Below are positions 8,260-17,813 of a DNA stretch of 64,000 nucleotides, in pieces. The position numbers and the translations under genes were made by a program. Under the pieces are notes generated by a model. That model searched no databases and was not told the DNA's origin. It saw nothing but the letters and a program-made list of their open reading frames with translations. This stretch comes from Verrucomicrobiota bacterium (GTDB taxonomy: Bacteria; Verrucomicrobiota; Verrucomicrobiia; CAIQCK01). Every line of letters begins with the position of its first letter. Positions within the stretch are counted from its first letter, which is position 1. The stretch spans positions 124,001 to 188,000 of the forward strand of contig JACRJX010000016.1 in NCBI GenBank assembly GCA_016235595.1, in the 5' to 3' direction.

Positions 8260-9656
8260 GAGGCGTCATGGTTGAGACCCTCTTCCATGGCGTTTCGAGT
8301 GACTCGCGCCGGATTCGACCTGGCGAGATCTTCGTGGCGCTGCGGGGTGACCATTTTGACGGGCACGATCATCTCCAGCAAGCGGCTGAGCGCGGCGCGG
8401 TGGCGGCGATGGTGTCCGACGTGAACAAGGTGCCGCACCCGTTTTCGCTGCCGGTGATCGAGGTAAACGACACACTGCGGGCGCTGCAAGAGTTTGCGAC
8501 CCACTACCGGCGGGCGATGCTTCTGCGCACCGTGGCTGTCACAGGTTCCAACGGCAAGACCAGCACGAAGGAGATGCTGGCCACGCTGCTCGCTGAGCGG
8601 TTCTCCACCCTCAAGACGGAAGGCAATCTCAACAACCACATCGGAGTGCCGTTGAGCCTGCTGCAAATCCGGCGGACTCACGAGGTCGGCGTCTTCGAGA
8701 TGGGAATGAACCACCCCGGCGAACTTGCGCCGCTGGCGAAGATGGTCGCACCGACAGTGTCCATCATCACCAACGTTGGCCCGGCGCACCTCGAGGGCAT
8801 GGGCGATGAGGAGGCCGTCGCGCGCGAGAAGGCCAGCGTCATTCTCGCCCTTCCACCCGATGGCATTGCTGTCCTCAACGCTGACAATCGCTGGACGCCC
8901 TATCTGCGCCGTCGAGCAGTGTCGCGAATTGTTACAGCGGGTTTCGCGTCGGGCGCTGACGTGCGGGCGGAGAATGTCCGGCGTTTGGCGGATGACGTGG
9001 AGTTCGATTTGATTCTGCCGCCGCTGAATTCACCAAATTGGCCGCGCGCGATTTCGCCGCGCGGGCCGGTGGACGAAAGCCCGGCGCCTGTTCGCGTGAA
9101 GCTTGCGGCGATCGGCGATCATTGGATTTCCAACGCGCTGTTGGCGGCCGCTGCCGCGCGGTTGTTCGGGCTGACAATAGACGAGATTGCTGCCGGCTTT
9201 GCGAAGATCAAGCTGCCAGCCATGCGCATGCAGTCCTGCGAGGTCGAAGGCGTTCGCTGGATCAATGACGCTTACAACGCAAATCCCGACTCGATGCACG
9301 CGGCGCTGCAAGGGCTGGCATCGCGGCCGTGCCGGGGCCGGCGTGTAGCGGTCCTGGGCGACATGCTGGAGTTGGGCGCGGAGAGTGAGCGTTGGCATCG
9401 GCAGCTTGGTGCCGAAGCGGCACGGCAGAAACTGGATCTTCTTATCACGGTGGGACCGATGGCCGGATTCATTGCCGGAGAAGCGCGCGCCAGAGGAATG
9501 CAGACCGGCAACATCATGGTTTGCGACACCGCGACGCAGGCGGCGATGGCTCTGCGGGCGCACGTCCAGCCGGGTGACTGTGTGCTTGTGAAAGCTTCGC
9601 GCGGCATGAAACTGGAATCGCTGGTTCCCCAGGCGCGGCCTGCGGGCACGGAGTGA
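8205..9656 (+). CDS. murF: UDP-MurNAc-pentapeptide synthetase MurF
   Basis: MurF ligates D-Ala-D-Ala to the UDP-MurNAc-tripeptide, the last cytoplasmic peptide step. The 483-residue protein contains the P-loop AVTGSNGKTSTKEM near residue 110, the motif FEMGMNHPGE, the N-rich EGNLNNHIG segment and WINDAYNANPDSM in the C-terminal half, all typical of MurF. The ATG at 8205 places SSDSRRI in the N-terminal domain as expected. Its first 55 bases lie inside the end of murE in another frame, so translation is probably coupled to murE. It ends one base before mraY. Confidence 0.97.
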   Translation: MSEKPSLEYAARSCGGQLRGVMVETLFHGVSSDSRRIRPGEIFVALRGDHFDGHDHLQQAAERGAVAAMVSDVNKVPHPFSLPVIEVNDTLRALQEFATHYRRAMLLRTVAVTGSNGKTSTKEMLATLLAERFSTLKTEGNLNNHIGVPLSLLQIRRTHEVGVFEMGMNHPGELAPLAKMVAPTVSIITNVGPAHLEGMGDEEAVAREKASVILALPPDGIAVLNADNRWTPYLRRRAVSRIVTAGFASGADVRAENVRRLADDVEFDLILPPLNSPNWPRAISPRGPVDESPAPVRVKLAAIGDHWISNALLAAAAARLFGLTIDEIAAGFAKIKLPAMRMQSCEVEGVRWINDAYNANPDSMHAALQGLASRPCRGRRVAVLGDMLELGAESERWHRQLGAEAARQKLDLLITVGPMAGFIAGEARARGMQTGNIMVCDTATQAAMALRAHVQPGDCVLVKASRGMKLESLVPQARPAGTE

Positions 9657-9657
9657 A

Positions 9658-10785
9658 ATGTTTTACTTCCTGCATCATTTGACACACCTCAGCGACGGGC
9701 TGGGGTTGCTGAACGTTTTTCGCTACGTCAACTTCCGCGCCATGATGGCGGCGGTGACGGCGATGCTGCTGAGCATCTGGCTCGGCCCGCGAGTGATCGC
9801 GTGGTTGCGGCAACGGCGCACGGGTGAGCATGTGGGCGGCGATGCGGACCTCGCGAAACTGGCCGAGCTGCGCAAAGGCAAGGGCGACACGCCTTCGAGC
9901 GGCGGCATTCTGATCGTGATTGCGCTGACCGTTTCGACGCTGCTTTGGGCCAATCCCTCCGTAAGGTTTATATGGCTGACGCTGTTCTGCCTGCTCTGGC
10001 TGGCCGCGCTCGGTTGGCTGGACGATTCCATGAAGGCGCGCAAAAAGGTGCGGCAGGGTCTCGGCGGCTGGCAGAAGCTCACCGGGCAAATCGCGCTGGG
10101 TTTGATCGTGGGCGCGTGGCTTTGGCTGGACCCGGACACCTCGCGGCAGGTGCGTGAACTGTGGCTGCCGTTCTGGAAGGAACCGGTGATCGGAGACATC
10201 GGGCTGTGGGCGATCGTGTGGATCGAACTCATCATCATCGCCAGTTCCAACGCGGTGAACCTGACCGACGGGATGGACGGGCTGGCGATCGGCTGCACCA
10301 TCAGCGCTGCGGCGGCGCTCGGCATCCTGGCTTACGTGGCGGACCAGCCGAAGCTCGCAGCGTATCTGCATATTCCGCAGTTGAAGAACGCGGGCGAGCT
10401 GACAGTGTTTTGCTCGGCGCTGTTCGGCGCGGGCATCGGTTTCCTCTGGTTCAACTGCCACCCGGCGCAGGTGTTCATGGGCGACACTGGATCGCTGGCC
10501 ATCGGCGGCGTGCTCGGCGTCGTCGCCGTGGTGATCCAACAGCCGTTTACGCTGATCATCATCGGTGGCATCTTCGTGGTCGAGGCGCTGAGCGTCATCA
10601 TCCAGGTCAGCTGCTTCAAATGGAGCCGGCACCGCTATGGCGAAGGCCGGCGGGTGTTTTTGATGACGCCGCTGCATCATCATTTCCAACTGAAAGGCTG
10701 GAGCGAGACCCAGGTGGTCGTGCGGTTCTGGATTCTGGCGTTGTTGTTTGCGCTGATTGGGCTTGGGACGCTTAAATTGCGATGA
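9658..10785 (+). CDS. mraY: Phospho-MurNAc-pentapeptide translocase MraY
   Basis: MraY is the polytopic inner-membrane enzyme that transfers phospho-MurNAc-pentapeptide to undecaprenyl phosphate to make lipid I. The 375-residue product has about ten hydrophobic segments. Conserved motifs are the cytoplasmic GDTPSSGG, GWLDDSMK containing the DD pair, the magnesium-binding NAVNLTDGMDGLA, FMGDTGSLAIGG and the histidine motif TPLHHHFQLKGW. Length is normal for the family. Its stop overlaps the murD start as ATGA (10782-10785). Substrate comes from MurF and product goes to the MurG domain encoded downstream. Confidence 0.97.
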   Translation: MFYFLHHLTHLSDGLGLLNVFRYVNFRAMMAAVTAMLLSIWLGPRVIAWLRQRRTGEHVGGDADLAKLAELRKGKGDTPSSGGILIVIALTVSTLLWANPSVRFIWLTLFCLLWLAALGWLDDSMKARKKVRQGLGGWQKLTGQIALGLIVGAWLWLDPDTSRQVRELWLPFWKEPVIGDIGLWAIVWIELIIIASSNAVNLTDGMDGLAIGCTISAAAALGILAYVADQPKLAAYLHIPQLKNAGELTVFCSALFGAGIGFLWFNCHPAQVFMGDTGSLAIGGVLGVVAVVIQQPFTLIIIGGIFVVEALSVIIQVSCFKWSRHRYGEGRRVFLMTPLHHHFQLKGWSETQVVVRFWILALLFALIGLGTLKLR

Positions 10786-12182
10786 ATTTGGACGTGCAAA
10801 ACAAGACGGTGCTGGTGCTGGGTTTGGGCCGCAGCGGCGTGGCAGCGGCGCGGTTGCTGGCTGAGCGCGGCGCGCGAGTTATCGGTGTTGACAATGCCGA
10901 GAACGAAGCCCTACAAACTGCGGCCACGGCGTTGCGGGCGCAGGGCGTGGAGACACGGCTCGGCGTCGGGCAACTGGGGTCGGTGGCCGCAGACCTGGCG
11001 GTGCTTAGCCCCGGTTTCTCGTCGAAGAACGAGTTGCTTTGCGCCGTGGAAAGCGCCGGTGTGCCGGTGATCAGCGAATTGGAGCTTGGGTTTCGCTTCT
11101 GTTCCTGCCCGGTCGCTGCCATCACGGGCACCAATGGCAAGACGACGACGACCGAATTGTGTGCGGCCGTGTTGCGAGCCGGCGGAGTGGTTGCCCCTGC
11201 GGCTGGAAACATCGGCCGCGCGTTTTGCGACCTGTTGCGTCGTGGCGATGCGAAGGGCGCAAACGTGGAACGGCTCGACGCGGTGGTGTTGGAAGTCAGT
11301 TCTTTTCAATTGGAACGGATCGAACAGTTTCGGCCACGGGTCAGTGTGATGTTGAACGTGACGCCCGATCATCTGGACCGCTACGCTTCGATGAGCGATT
11401 ACGCGGCGGCGAAGGAGCGGGTGTTCATGAACCAGCAGTCGGAAGACCTTGCGGTTGTGAACGCCGATTGCTTGGGTGACTTTGCCTCGTTGCGACAGCC
11501 GGGCGCGCCGCGGCGGCTGGTGTTCAGTGCGCGCGGACGGCGCGAAGGTTGCGCGCTGTGGCTGGAAGGCACGAAGATTTTCAGCGCGCAAGCCGGCGAG
11601 TTGCTCGACATGACGTCCACGCATTTGCGCGGCCCGCATAACGCCGAGAACATCATGTCGGCGTTGGCGGTCGGCGAGGCGTTCCATGTGCCGCTGGACG
11701 TGGCGCGGCAGGCGATCGCGGCCTATCGGCCGCTGCCGCACCGGTGTGAGTTTGTCGCGGAGATTGACGGCGTCAGTTACGTCAACGATTCCAAGGCGAC
11801 CAATACCGACGCGGTGGAAAAGGCGCTGGCCGGTTTTGACCGGCCCGTGGTGCTGATTGCCGGCGGCAAAGACAAAGGCTTTGATTTTGCAGCGTTGAAT
11901 GAGATGTTGCGGCGGAAAGTGAAGCTGGCCGTGTTGATCGGCGAGACGCGCGAGAAGCTTGCGTCAAGTTGGTCGCCGGCAGTGCGTTGCGCCAGGGCCG
12001 ACACGCTGAAAGCGGCGGTGCAGTTGGCGCGGCAGAACGCGCAGCGTGGTGATGTTGTTCTTTTGTCGCCAGCGTGCTCAAGCTTTGATATGTTTCAGAG
12101 CTATGAAGACCGAGGAAACCAGTTTAAGCAGATCGTCCGGACACTCGCGTCCGGCCAAGAAATTTCGCGAGCCAAACATTAA
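10782..12182 (+). CDS. murD: UDP-MurNAc-L-Ala:D-Glu ligase MurD
   Basis: MurD adds D-glutamate to UDP-MurNAc-L-alanine. The 466-residue protein shows the N-terminal Rossmann motif [22 protein letters not shown], the ATP P-loop [14 protein letters not shown] near residue 115, [20 protein letters not shown] and the C-terminal [17 protein letters not shown] and [11 protein letters not shown] motifs of MurD. It begins with the ATGA overlap with mraY. A 47-base spacer with GGAGGAAAAG then leads to the LysM gene, so co-transcription continues downstream. Confidence 0.97.
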   Translation: MNLDVQNKTVLVLGLGRSGVAAARLLAERGARVIGVDNAENEALQTAATALRAQGVETRLGVGQLGSVAADLAVLSPGFSSKNELLCAVESAGVPVISELELGFRFCSCPVAAITGTNGKTTTTELCAAVLRAGGVVAPAAGNIGRAFCDLLRRGDAKGANVERLDAVVLEVSSFQLERIEQFRPRVSVMLNVTPDHLDRYASMSDYAAAKERVFMNQQSEDLAVVNADCLGDFASLRQPGAPRRLVFSARGRREGCALWLEGTKIFSAQAGELLDMTSTHLRGPHNAENIMSALAVGEAFHVPLDVARQAIAAYRPLPHRCEFVAEIDGVSYVNDSKATNTDAVEKALAGFDRPVVLIAGGKDKGFDFAALNEMLRRKVKLAVLIGETREKLASSWSPAVRCARADTLKAAVQLARQNAQRGDVVLLSPACSSFDMFQSYEDRGNQFKQIVRTLASGQEISRAKH

Positions 12183-12229
12183 CTCAAACCAGTAGAAGCA
12201 GTGCGGAAAGGACCGGAGGAAAAGTAAAC

Positions 12230-13048
12230 ATGAACTCGAAGACGTCAAAAATCATACTGATTGCCGGGATGCACATCGCGGTGATCGGAGGACTGTTGTT
12301 GTTCGAAAGCTGCAAGCCGACGCGCAAGACGCAGACGCCCGTGGTCGCGCCGCCTCCGGGAGCGCCCGCTGCCGCAGTCGTGCCGACGGAAGTGCCGCCG
12401 CCACCGCCCATGCCGGTGACCCCGATTGCGACTGCGCCTGCCATCGAAACGAAACCGATCATGGCGCCCGTGGCCAAGGCCACCTCGAACTACGTGGTCG
12501 CCAAGGGCGATACGCTCTCTGGCATCGCCCACAAGAACGGCACCACGGTGACCGCATTGAAGCAGGCCAATAACCTCAGCAGCGACACCATTCGCGTCGG
12601 CCAGAAGCTGGCGATTCCGTCGCCGCAGGAAAGCGGACAGAAAGTGGCCGCTGCGCCGCACAAGACGGTTCACAAGAAGAAGCCTGCCGCGTCGAAGAAA
12701 GCGAGCGCCGAAGCAGCTGCCGCTGCCGCCGGTGGCCAATATGTTGTTGAGAAGGGCGATTCTCCCGTGACCATCGCCAAGAAACTCGGCATCAAGACCC
12801 AGGAACTGATCGACGCCAATCCGGGCCTCGATCCGAAGAAACTCCAGATCGGCCAGAAGCTGAACGTGCCAGGCGCTGCTGCGGCCGCTGCTCCTGCTGG
12901 TGGCATTCCTGCTGCCGCTCCGGGTGCCGCGCCCGTGCCCGCCCCGACGGTTCCGTCGCCGTCTTTGCCGGAGCCTCCTCCGGCCGTGCCGTCCATTCCC
13001 GCGCCGCCGCCTTCGGCGCCAAGCACTCCGGCTCCGTCGCAGATGTAA
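12230..13048 (+). CDS. Membrane-anchored protein with two LysM domains
   Basis: LysM modules bind N-acetylglucosamine-containing glycans such as peptidoglycan. The 272-residue product has an N-terminal hydrophobic segment at about residues 8-25 ([18 protein letters not shown]) followed by ESCK; the Cys could be a poor lipobox, otherwise the segment is an uncleaved anchor. Then come a Pro/Ala-rich linker, LysM 1 ([17 protein letters not shown], about 87-130), a Lys/Ala linker, LysM 2 ([17 protein letters not shown], about 165-210) and a C-terminal Pro/Ala-rich tail. No catalytic domain is visible. GGAGG upstream supports ATG 12230. Lying between murD and ftsW, it is probably a periplasmic wall-binding factor acting in division or wall synthesis, by context only. 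Confidence 0.85.
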   Translation: MNSKTSKIILIAGMHIAVIGGLLLFESCKPTRKTQTPVVAPPPGAPAAAVVPTEVPPPPPMPVTPIATAPAIETKPIMAPVAKATSNYVVAKGDTLSGIAHKNGTTVTALKQANNLSSDTIRVGQKLAIPSPQESGQKVAAAPHKTVHKKKPAASKKASAEAAAAAAGGQYVVEKGDSPVTIAKKLGIKTQELIDANPGLDPKKLQIGQKLNVPGAAAAAAPAGGIPAAAPGAAPVPAPTVPSPSLPEPPPAVPSIPAPPPSAPSTPAPSQM

Positions 13049-13078
13049 ACTGACCACACGACGAGTTCATGAAATCGC

Positions 13079-13121
13079 GGGAGACTTCCCCAGACCAGAT
13101 CGGCGGCTGGGGAGGTCTCCC
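13079..13121 (+). promoter_or_regulatory. 15-bp hairpin upstream of ftsW
   Basis: GGGAGACTTCCCCAG (13079-13093) pairs with CTGGGGAGGTCTCCC (13107-13121) through 15 continuous base pairs including one G-U, around a 13-base loop. It lies between the LysM gene and the GTG of ftsW (13145), with no following U-run, so it is not a standard intrinsic terminator. It could stabilise or process the mRNA, or partly attenuate ftsW and downstream expression. Confidence 0.6.
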
Positions 13122-13144
13122 GGCAACAGTGAAACCCAAACTAG

Positions 13145-14320
13145 GTGAAGAAAAGTTTTGCGGCGATTCTAGTTAGCGTTTTGTTCTTGCTGGGCCTCGG
13201 GCTGGTGATGCTCTACAGCGCCAGTTACCCGTATGCCCAAAAGGCCTCTCTTTGTCAGGGCGACCTCTACTGGTTCGTCAAACGTCAGATCATTTGGGGT
13301 GTGATCGGCCTCGTCGGATTGTTGATTGCCACCAAGCTCGACTACAATCTCTGGGTCAAGGTCGCGTGGGTGTTTTGGATCACCGCGTTCATCATGCTGG
13401 TGCTCGTGCTGGTGCCGGGCTTCGGCATGAAAATCAACGGCGCTCGCCGCTGGTTGAAACCGGGTTTCCAACCGTCGGAGCTCGGCAAAGTTGCGGTCAT
13501 CTTCACGCTGGCCTGGTGCCTCGACCGCTGGCGTGTGTCCATTCAGAATATCCGCTTCTGGGATTGTATCCGGTTCAAACAGAAGTTTTCTGATTTCGCC
13601 AAAGGCTTCTTCCTGCCGATGGGTGTGACGGGGATGATCGTGTTGCCGATCATGTGTGAGACCGACGTGGGCACCAGCGTGCTGATCGGCGTGGTTGGTC
13701 TCTGCATGATGTTGCTCGGTGGTGTCCGTTGGTGGTTGGTGCTGCCGACCTATGGCGTGGCCGGTCTGGTGGTATTCGAATACTTGTGCCATGACCCGGT
13801 GCGTTGGAAACGGATCACCGACATTGGCATGGACATTCAGCAGATGCAGGCCAAGGCAGCCTTCGCGCTTGGCGGCATCAAAGGCGTGGGTCTCGGCCTC
13901 AGCCGCGTCAAGGAACACTATCTGCCGCTGGCCTTCAGCGATTTCATTGCGCCGATCATCGGCGAGGAGCTGGGCCTGGGTTGGATGATCGCGATGCTGC
14001 TGGCGTTCATGATATTGATCGCGGCAGGCGTTTACGCCAGTTCCCGCGCGCGTGAGCATGCCGGCTATTTGATGGGCATGGGTCTGATCACGCTGATCGG
14101 ACTTCAGGCCCTGATCAATCTTGCGGTGGTCACCAGCTGCATGCCGAACAAAGGCATGCCGTTGCCCTTTATTAGTTACGGCGGCACCGACTTGTGCGTG
14201 CTGCTGGTTTGCGTCGGCGTGCTCTTGAGCATCGCCCGTCACGCGGACACTTCCGAGCCGGCGTTGTCGCCGGCGCGGCGCGCGACGAACCCGTTCAAAG
14301 CCAGGACGCTGCAAGGATGA
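13145..14320 (+). CDS. ftsW: Septal peptidoglycan glycosyltransferase FtsW
   Basis: FtsW is the SEDS-family lipid II polymerase of the divisome, working with FtsI. The 391-residue product has about ten transmembrane segments and the family motifs MLYSAS in the first helix region, NGARRWLKPGFQPSELGKVA, the ALGGIKGVGLGLSRVKEHYLP loop (a variant of GxGxSxxK) and the C-terminal PNKGMPLPFISYGGTDL signature. Translation probably begins at GTG 13145 (MKKSFAAIL); no strong Shine-Dalgarno is visible, and a stable hairpin lies 24 bases upstream. Its stop overlaps the next start as ATGA (14317-14320). Confidence 0.95.
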   Translation: MKKSFAAILVSVLFLLGLGLVMLYSASYPYAQKASLCQGDLYWFVKRQIIWGVIGLVGLLIATKLDYNLWVKVAWVFWITAFIMLVLVLVPGFGMKINGARRWLKPGFQPSELGKVAVIFTLAWCLDRWRVSIQNIRFWDCIRFKQKFSDFAKGFFLPMGVTGMIVLPIMCETDVGTSVLIGVVGLCMMLLGGVRWWLVLPTYGVAGLVVFEYLCHDPVRWKRITDIGMDIQQMQAKAAFALGGIKGVGLGLSRVKEHYLPLAFSDFIAPIIGEELGLGWMIAMLLAFMILIAAGVYASSRAREHAGYLMGMGLITLIGLQALINLAVVTSCMPNKGMPLPFISYGGTDLCVLLVCVGVLLSIARHADTSEPALSPARRATNPFKARTLQG

Positions 14321-17300
14321 ACGTAGCTATTGCCTGTGGTGGTTCAGGCGGACACCTCTTTCCGGGAGTGGCCGTCGCAGAAACGCTCCGTCTTCGCGGT
14401 CATCGCGTAATGCTTCTGGTTTCCGGCAAGGAAATCGATCGTCAGGCAGCCGCGACCACGACCGGTTTCGATGTGCGCACGATTCCCGCCATCGCGATGC
14501 CGCCGCTGTTTTCTTGGCGGCTGTTGACGTTTGCGGTGCGCTTTCTGCAATCTGTCCGCCAGAGTTCGCGGCTGTTCGAGGAGTTCAAACCCGCCGTCGT
14601 CCTCGGCACGGGTGGTTTCACCTCCGTGCCGGCGGCGCTGGCGGCATGGCAGCGTCACGTGCCGTTCGTCACCCACGAGTCCAACGCCGTCCCCGGTCGC
14701 GCCACGCGGCTGCTCGCGCGCTTCGCCACCGCGGTGGCCGTCGGCATGGAAGAATGCATCGCGCAGTTTCCCGGCCGCCGCGTCGTCAACACCGGCACAC
14801 CGGTCCGCGGCACGTTGCGCAAATTGCCCGCGAGCGAGGCGCGCTGGCAGTTGGGTCTCGAAGAACAGCGCCGCACCGTGCTCATCGCAGGCGGCAGTCA
14901 GGGCGCGCGCGGCCTCAACAGCCTCGTCATTGAGGCGCTGCCGGGCCTGCGCCATCTTGGCCGCCGGATTCAGTTCATCCATCTCACTGGCGAGGCCGAC
15001 TTCGAGCGCGTGCGCGCCGCCTATGAAACCAACGGCCTGAAGGCGGTGGTGCGGCCGTTCCTCAGGGAAATGGAGCTGGCCTACAGCGCGGCGGTGCTGG
15101 CCGTCTCTCGCTCCGGCGCGGCGGCGTTGTCGGAACTGGCGTGGTTCGGCGTGCCGTCCGTGCTCGTGCCATTTCCTGCGGCGGCGGACAACCATCAGTT
15201 TTTCAATGCCGATTCCACCGCCAAACACGGCGGCGCGCGTGTGATGACCGAGAACGCGACGACCGGCGCGATGCTGGCCGCGACGATAGAGGAACTGTTG
15301 CACGGCGTTGAGCGGCGGACGATGGCGGAAAAAATGGCGGAGCTGCGCCGGCCTGATGCGTCGGCGGCGCTGGCGTCGTTACTGGCCGAAGTGGGCGGCA
15401 TTACCGAACCGGTGGTGGTGCCACGCGAGCTGCAAAAGAACGAAATCATCCGGTTGCTGGGCAAGCGCGCCTGCGCGGTGCATCTTGTCGGTGTGGCCGG
15501 GTGCGGCATGAGCGGCATAGCGCGGCTGCTGCTGGCGCGCGGCCATCGTGTGAGCGGATCCGACATCGGTGGCGCGGCTGAACTGGAGGCGTTGCGTGGA
15601 CGAGGCGCGACGGTGTTTGCGGAACACGCCGTCGAGAACATCGGCCAGCCTGACCTCGTTGTCTACTCAAACGCCATCGCCAGGGACAATCCGGAGATCC
15701 GCGCCGCCGAGGCTGCGGGTATTCCGATTGTCCGCCGGGCGCGGATGCTGGCGTCGGTGATGCAGAACCCGTTCTTGATGGGCAAACAGGCGCCGGCATC
15801 GGTTTGCGTCGCAGGCATTCACGGCAAGACCACCACCAGCGCGATGATCGCGCACGTCTTGAAAACCGGCGGCCGCGACCCGTCGTTCTGCATCGGTGGC
15901 TACATCGGTTCGCTCGGAGGCAACGCAGGCGAGGGCGCTGGCGAATTCTTTGTCTCCGAGTGCGATGAAAGTGACGGCACGTTGGTGGAATACGCCCCAA
16001 CGCACGGCGTCGTGATGAATATTGAGGAGGAGCACCTTGACTATTACCGCGACCTCCAGGCGATTCTCGATACCTTCGCACAGTTCGTCGAGAACACCCG
16101 CGACCGCGTTTTCTTCTGCGCCGACGACGCCAACGCCGCGCGGCTTTGCACCAGCCATCCACGCGCCGTCTCGTTCGGCTTTGCGGCCGACGCAACCTAT
16201 CACGCCACGGATGTGCAGCAGGATGCTGGCGGCACGCGCTTCGTTGTCAAACGCGCAGGTCATGCGCTTGGCGGGATTTTTCTCACTGTGCCTGGCCGGC
16301 ACAATGTCTCGAATGCAACCGCCGCGGTCGCCGTCGGGATGACGCTCGGCTTGACGTTCGAGCAGGTTGCCGCGGCGCTGGCCACGTTCCGCGGCGCGGA
16401 TCGGCGGCTGGAGGTGAAATTTGAGGATAAGGACTACGTCGTCGTGGATGACTACGCGCATCATCCCACCGAGCTGCGCGCGACGTTGGAGGCGTTGCGC
16501 TCGCTGGGGCGACGACGCGTCATCGCAGCGTTCCAGCCGCACCGCTACACGCGCACGAAGTTCCTCGGCGAGCAATTTGGCAAGGCATTTGAGGGCGCGG
16601 ACAAACTGATCTTGACGGATGTCTATGCCGCGAGCGAGTCGGCGATCGAAGGTGTCAGCGGCCGGACGATTTTCGAGGCGGTGAAGACGAGCGGGCATCA
16701 CGACGTGGAGTTCGAACCGGAACTGTCGCGCGTGGCGGACCGGTTGCTCGCGGCGGCGCGGCCCGGCGATATCATTGCCGTCCTCGGCGCGGGCGACATT
16801 TACAAGGTGGCCGAGGAGGTTGCGCGGCGCGTGCGCGCGGGCCAGGTGGGCGCAAGGGCAAACACGGTCATGAAGAGCGAGGATGACATTTACGCGGAAC
16901 TTCGCGCGTTGCTCAGTCTGGAAACGGTCCTGCTGCGAAATGAGCCAATGGCGAAGAAGACAACGTTTCAGATCGGTGGCAAAGCCCAGTTCTGGTGCGA
17001 GCCGGCGACTGAAGGCGATCTCGGCAAAGTGCTCGGCTATTGCGCTGCGCATCGAGTGCCGTTCTTTCTGATCGGCCGCGGTTCGAATTTGCTGGTGCGC
17101 GACAATGGCATCAAGGGCGTCGTGATCCGCCTCTCGCACGCGACGATGAGCCGGGTGGAAACCAGCGGTGAGCGGATCGTGGCCGGCGCGGGCGCGAAGG
17201 TGCGCGATGTTGTCATGGCCGCCAAGCGCGCAAACCTCGCCGGTCTGGAGTTCCTCGAGGGCATTCCTGGCTCCGTCGGCGGCGCGTTGCGGATGAACGC

Positions 17301-17784
17301 GGGCGCGATGGGACAGTGGACGTTCGAGGCGGTGGAGAGCGTCCGGTTTATGGATCACGACGGCAACATCTATGAGAAACCGGCGGGCGAGATTCACTAC
17401 GAGTATCGCGGCTGCCCGTTGTTTCGCGACCATATCGCGCTGTCTGCGGTGTTCAAAGGCACGCCTGCTGCGCCGGAAGTGATCGAGAACCGGCTGAAGA
17501 GCTTCCAGCAGAAACGCTGGAGCACGCAACCGCGCGAATCGTCGGCGGGCTGCGTCTTCAAGAATCCAAAGGGAATTCCCGCCGGCAAACTGATTGACGA
17601 GCTGGGCCTGAAAGGCAAGACCATGGGCAAGGCACGCGTCAGTGAGGTACATGGCAATTTTATCGTCAACGATGGCGGCGCGACGGCCGCCGATGTGCTG
17701 CAACTGATTGAGTTCATCAAGAAACGCGCCCGGGAAGAACGAGGCATCGAGTTGGAGACCGAGGTAATGATCCTCGGCGAGTGA
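14317..17784 (+). CDS. murG/murC/murB: Trifunctional MurG-MurC-MurB fusion protein
   Basis: One uninterrupted frame of 1155 residues contains three complete enzymes. Residues about 1-370 are MurG (lipid II synthase): GGSGGHLFPGVAVAE, AGGSQGARGLN and PFPAAADNHQ. Residues about 380-850 are MurC (UDP-MurNAc:L-Ala ligase): GVAGCGMSGIARLL, P-loop GIHGKTTTSAM near residue 500 and DDYAHHPTELRATL. Residues about 852-1155 are MurB (UDP-GlcNAc-enolpyruvate reductase): TTFQIGGKA, GRGSNLLV, IPGSVGGALRMNAGA and SSAGCVFKNP, where Cys1079 takes the place of the catalytic Ser of E. coli MurB. No stop or frame change separates the domains. An ATG at 16870 could start MurB separately, but nothing shows that it does. 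ATG 14317 overlaps ftsW as ATGA. MurC-MurB fusions are known elsewhere; joining all three is unusual. Confidence 0.95.
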   Translation: MNVAIACGGSGGHLFPGVAVAETLRLRGHRVMLLVSGKEIDRQAAATTTGFDVRTIPAIAMPPLFSWRLLTFAVRFLQSVRQSSRLFEEFKPAVVLGTGGFTSVPAALAAWQRHVPFVTHESNAVPGRATRLLARFATAVAVGMEECIAQFPGRRVVNTGTPVRGTLRKLPASEARWQLGLEEQRRTVLIAGGSQGARGLNSLVIEALPGLRHLGRRIQFIHLTGEADFERVRAAYETNGLKAVVRPFLREMELAYSAAVLAVSRSGAAALSELAWFGVPSVLVPFPAAADNHQFFNADSTAKHGGARVMTENATTGAMLAATIEELLHGVERRTMAEKMAELRRPDASAALASLLAEVGGITEPVVVPRELQKNEIIRLLGKRACAVHLVGVAGCGMSGIARLLLARGHRVSGSDIGGAAELEALRGRGATVFAEHAVENIGQPDLVVYSNAIARDNPEIRAAEAAGIPIVRRARMLASVMQNPFLMGKQAPASVCVAGIHGKTTTSAMIAHVLKTGGRDPSFCIGGYIGSLGGNAGEGAGEFFVSECDESDGTLVEYAPTHGVVMNIEEEHLDYYRDLQAILDTFAQFVENTRDRVFFCADDANAARLCTSHPRAVSFGFAADATYHATDVQQDAGGTRFVVKRAGHALGGIFLTVPGRHNVSNATAAVAVGMTLGLTFEQVAAALATFRGADRRLEVKFEDKDYVVVDDYAHHPTELRATLEALRSLGRRRVIAAFQPHRYTRTKFLGEQFGKAFEGADKLILTDVYAASESAIEGVSGRTIFEAVKTSGHHDVEFEPELSRVADRLLAAARPGDIIAVLGAGDIYKVAEEVARRVRAGQVGARANTVMKSEDDIYAELRALLSLETVLLRNEPMAKKTTFQIGGKAQFWCEPATEGDLGKVLGYCAAHRVPFFLIGRGSNLLVRDNGIKGVVIRLSHATMSRVETSGERIVAGAGAKVRDVVMAAKRANLAGLEFLEGIPGSVGGALRMNAGAMGQWTFEAVESVRFMDHDGNIYEKPAGEIHYEYRGCPLFRDHIALSAVFKGTPAAPEVIENRLKSFQQKRWSTQPRESSAGCVFKNPKGIPAGKLIDELGLKGKTMGKARVSEVHGNFIVNDGGATAADVLQLIEFIKKRAREERGIELETEVMILGE

Positions 17785-17813
17785 GGCGGCGCGACCATAC
17801 GGGACGACTGATT

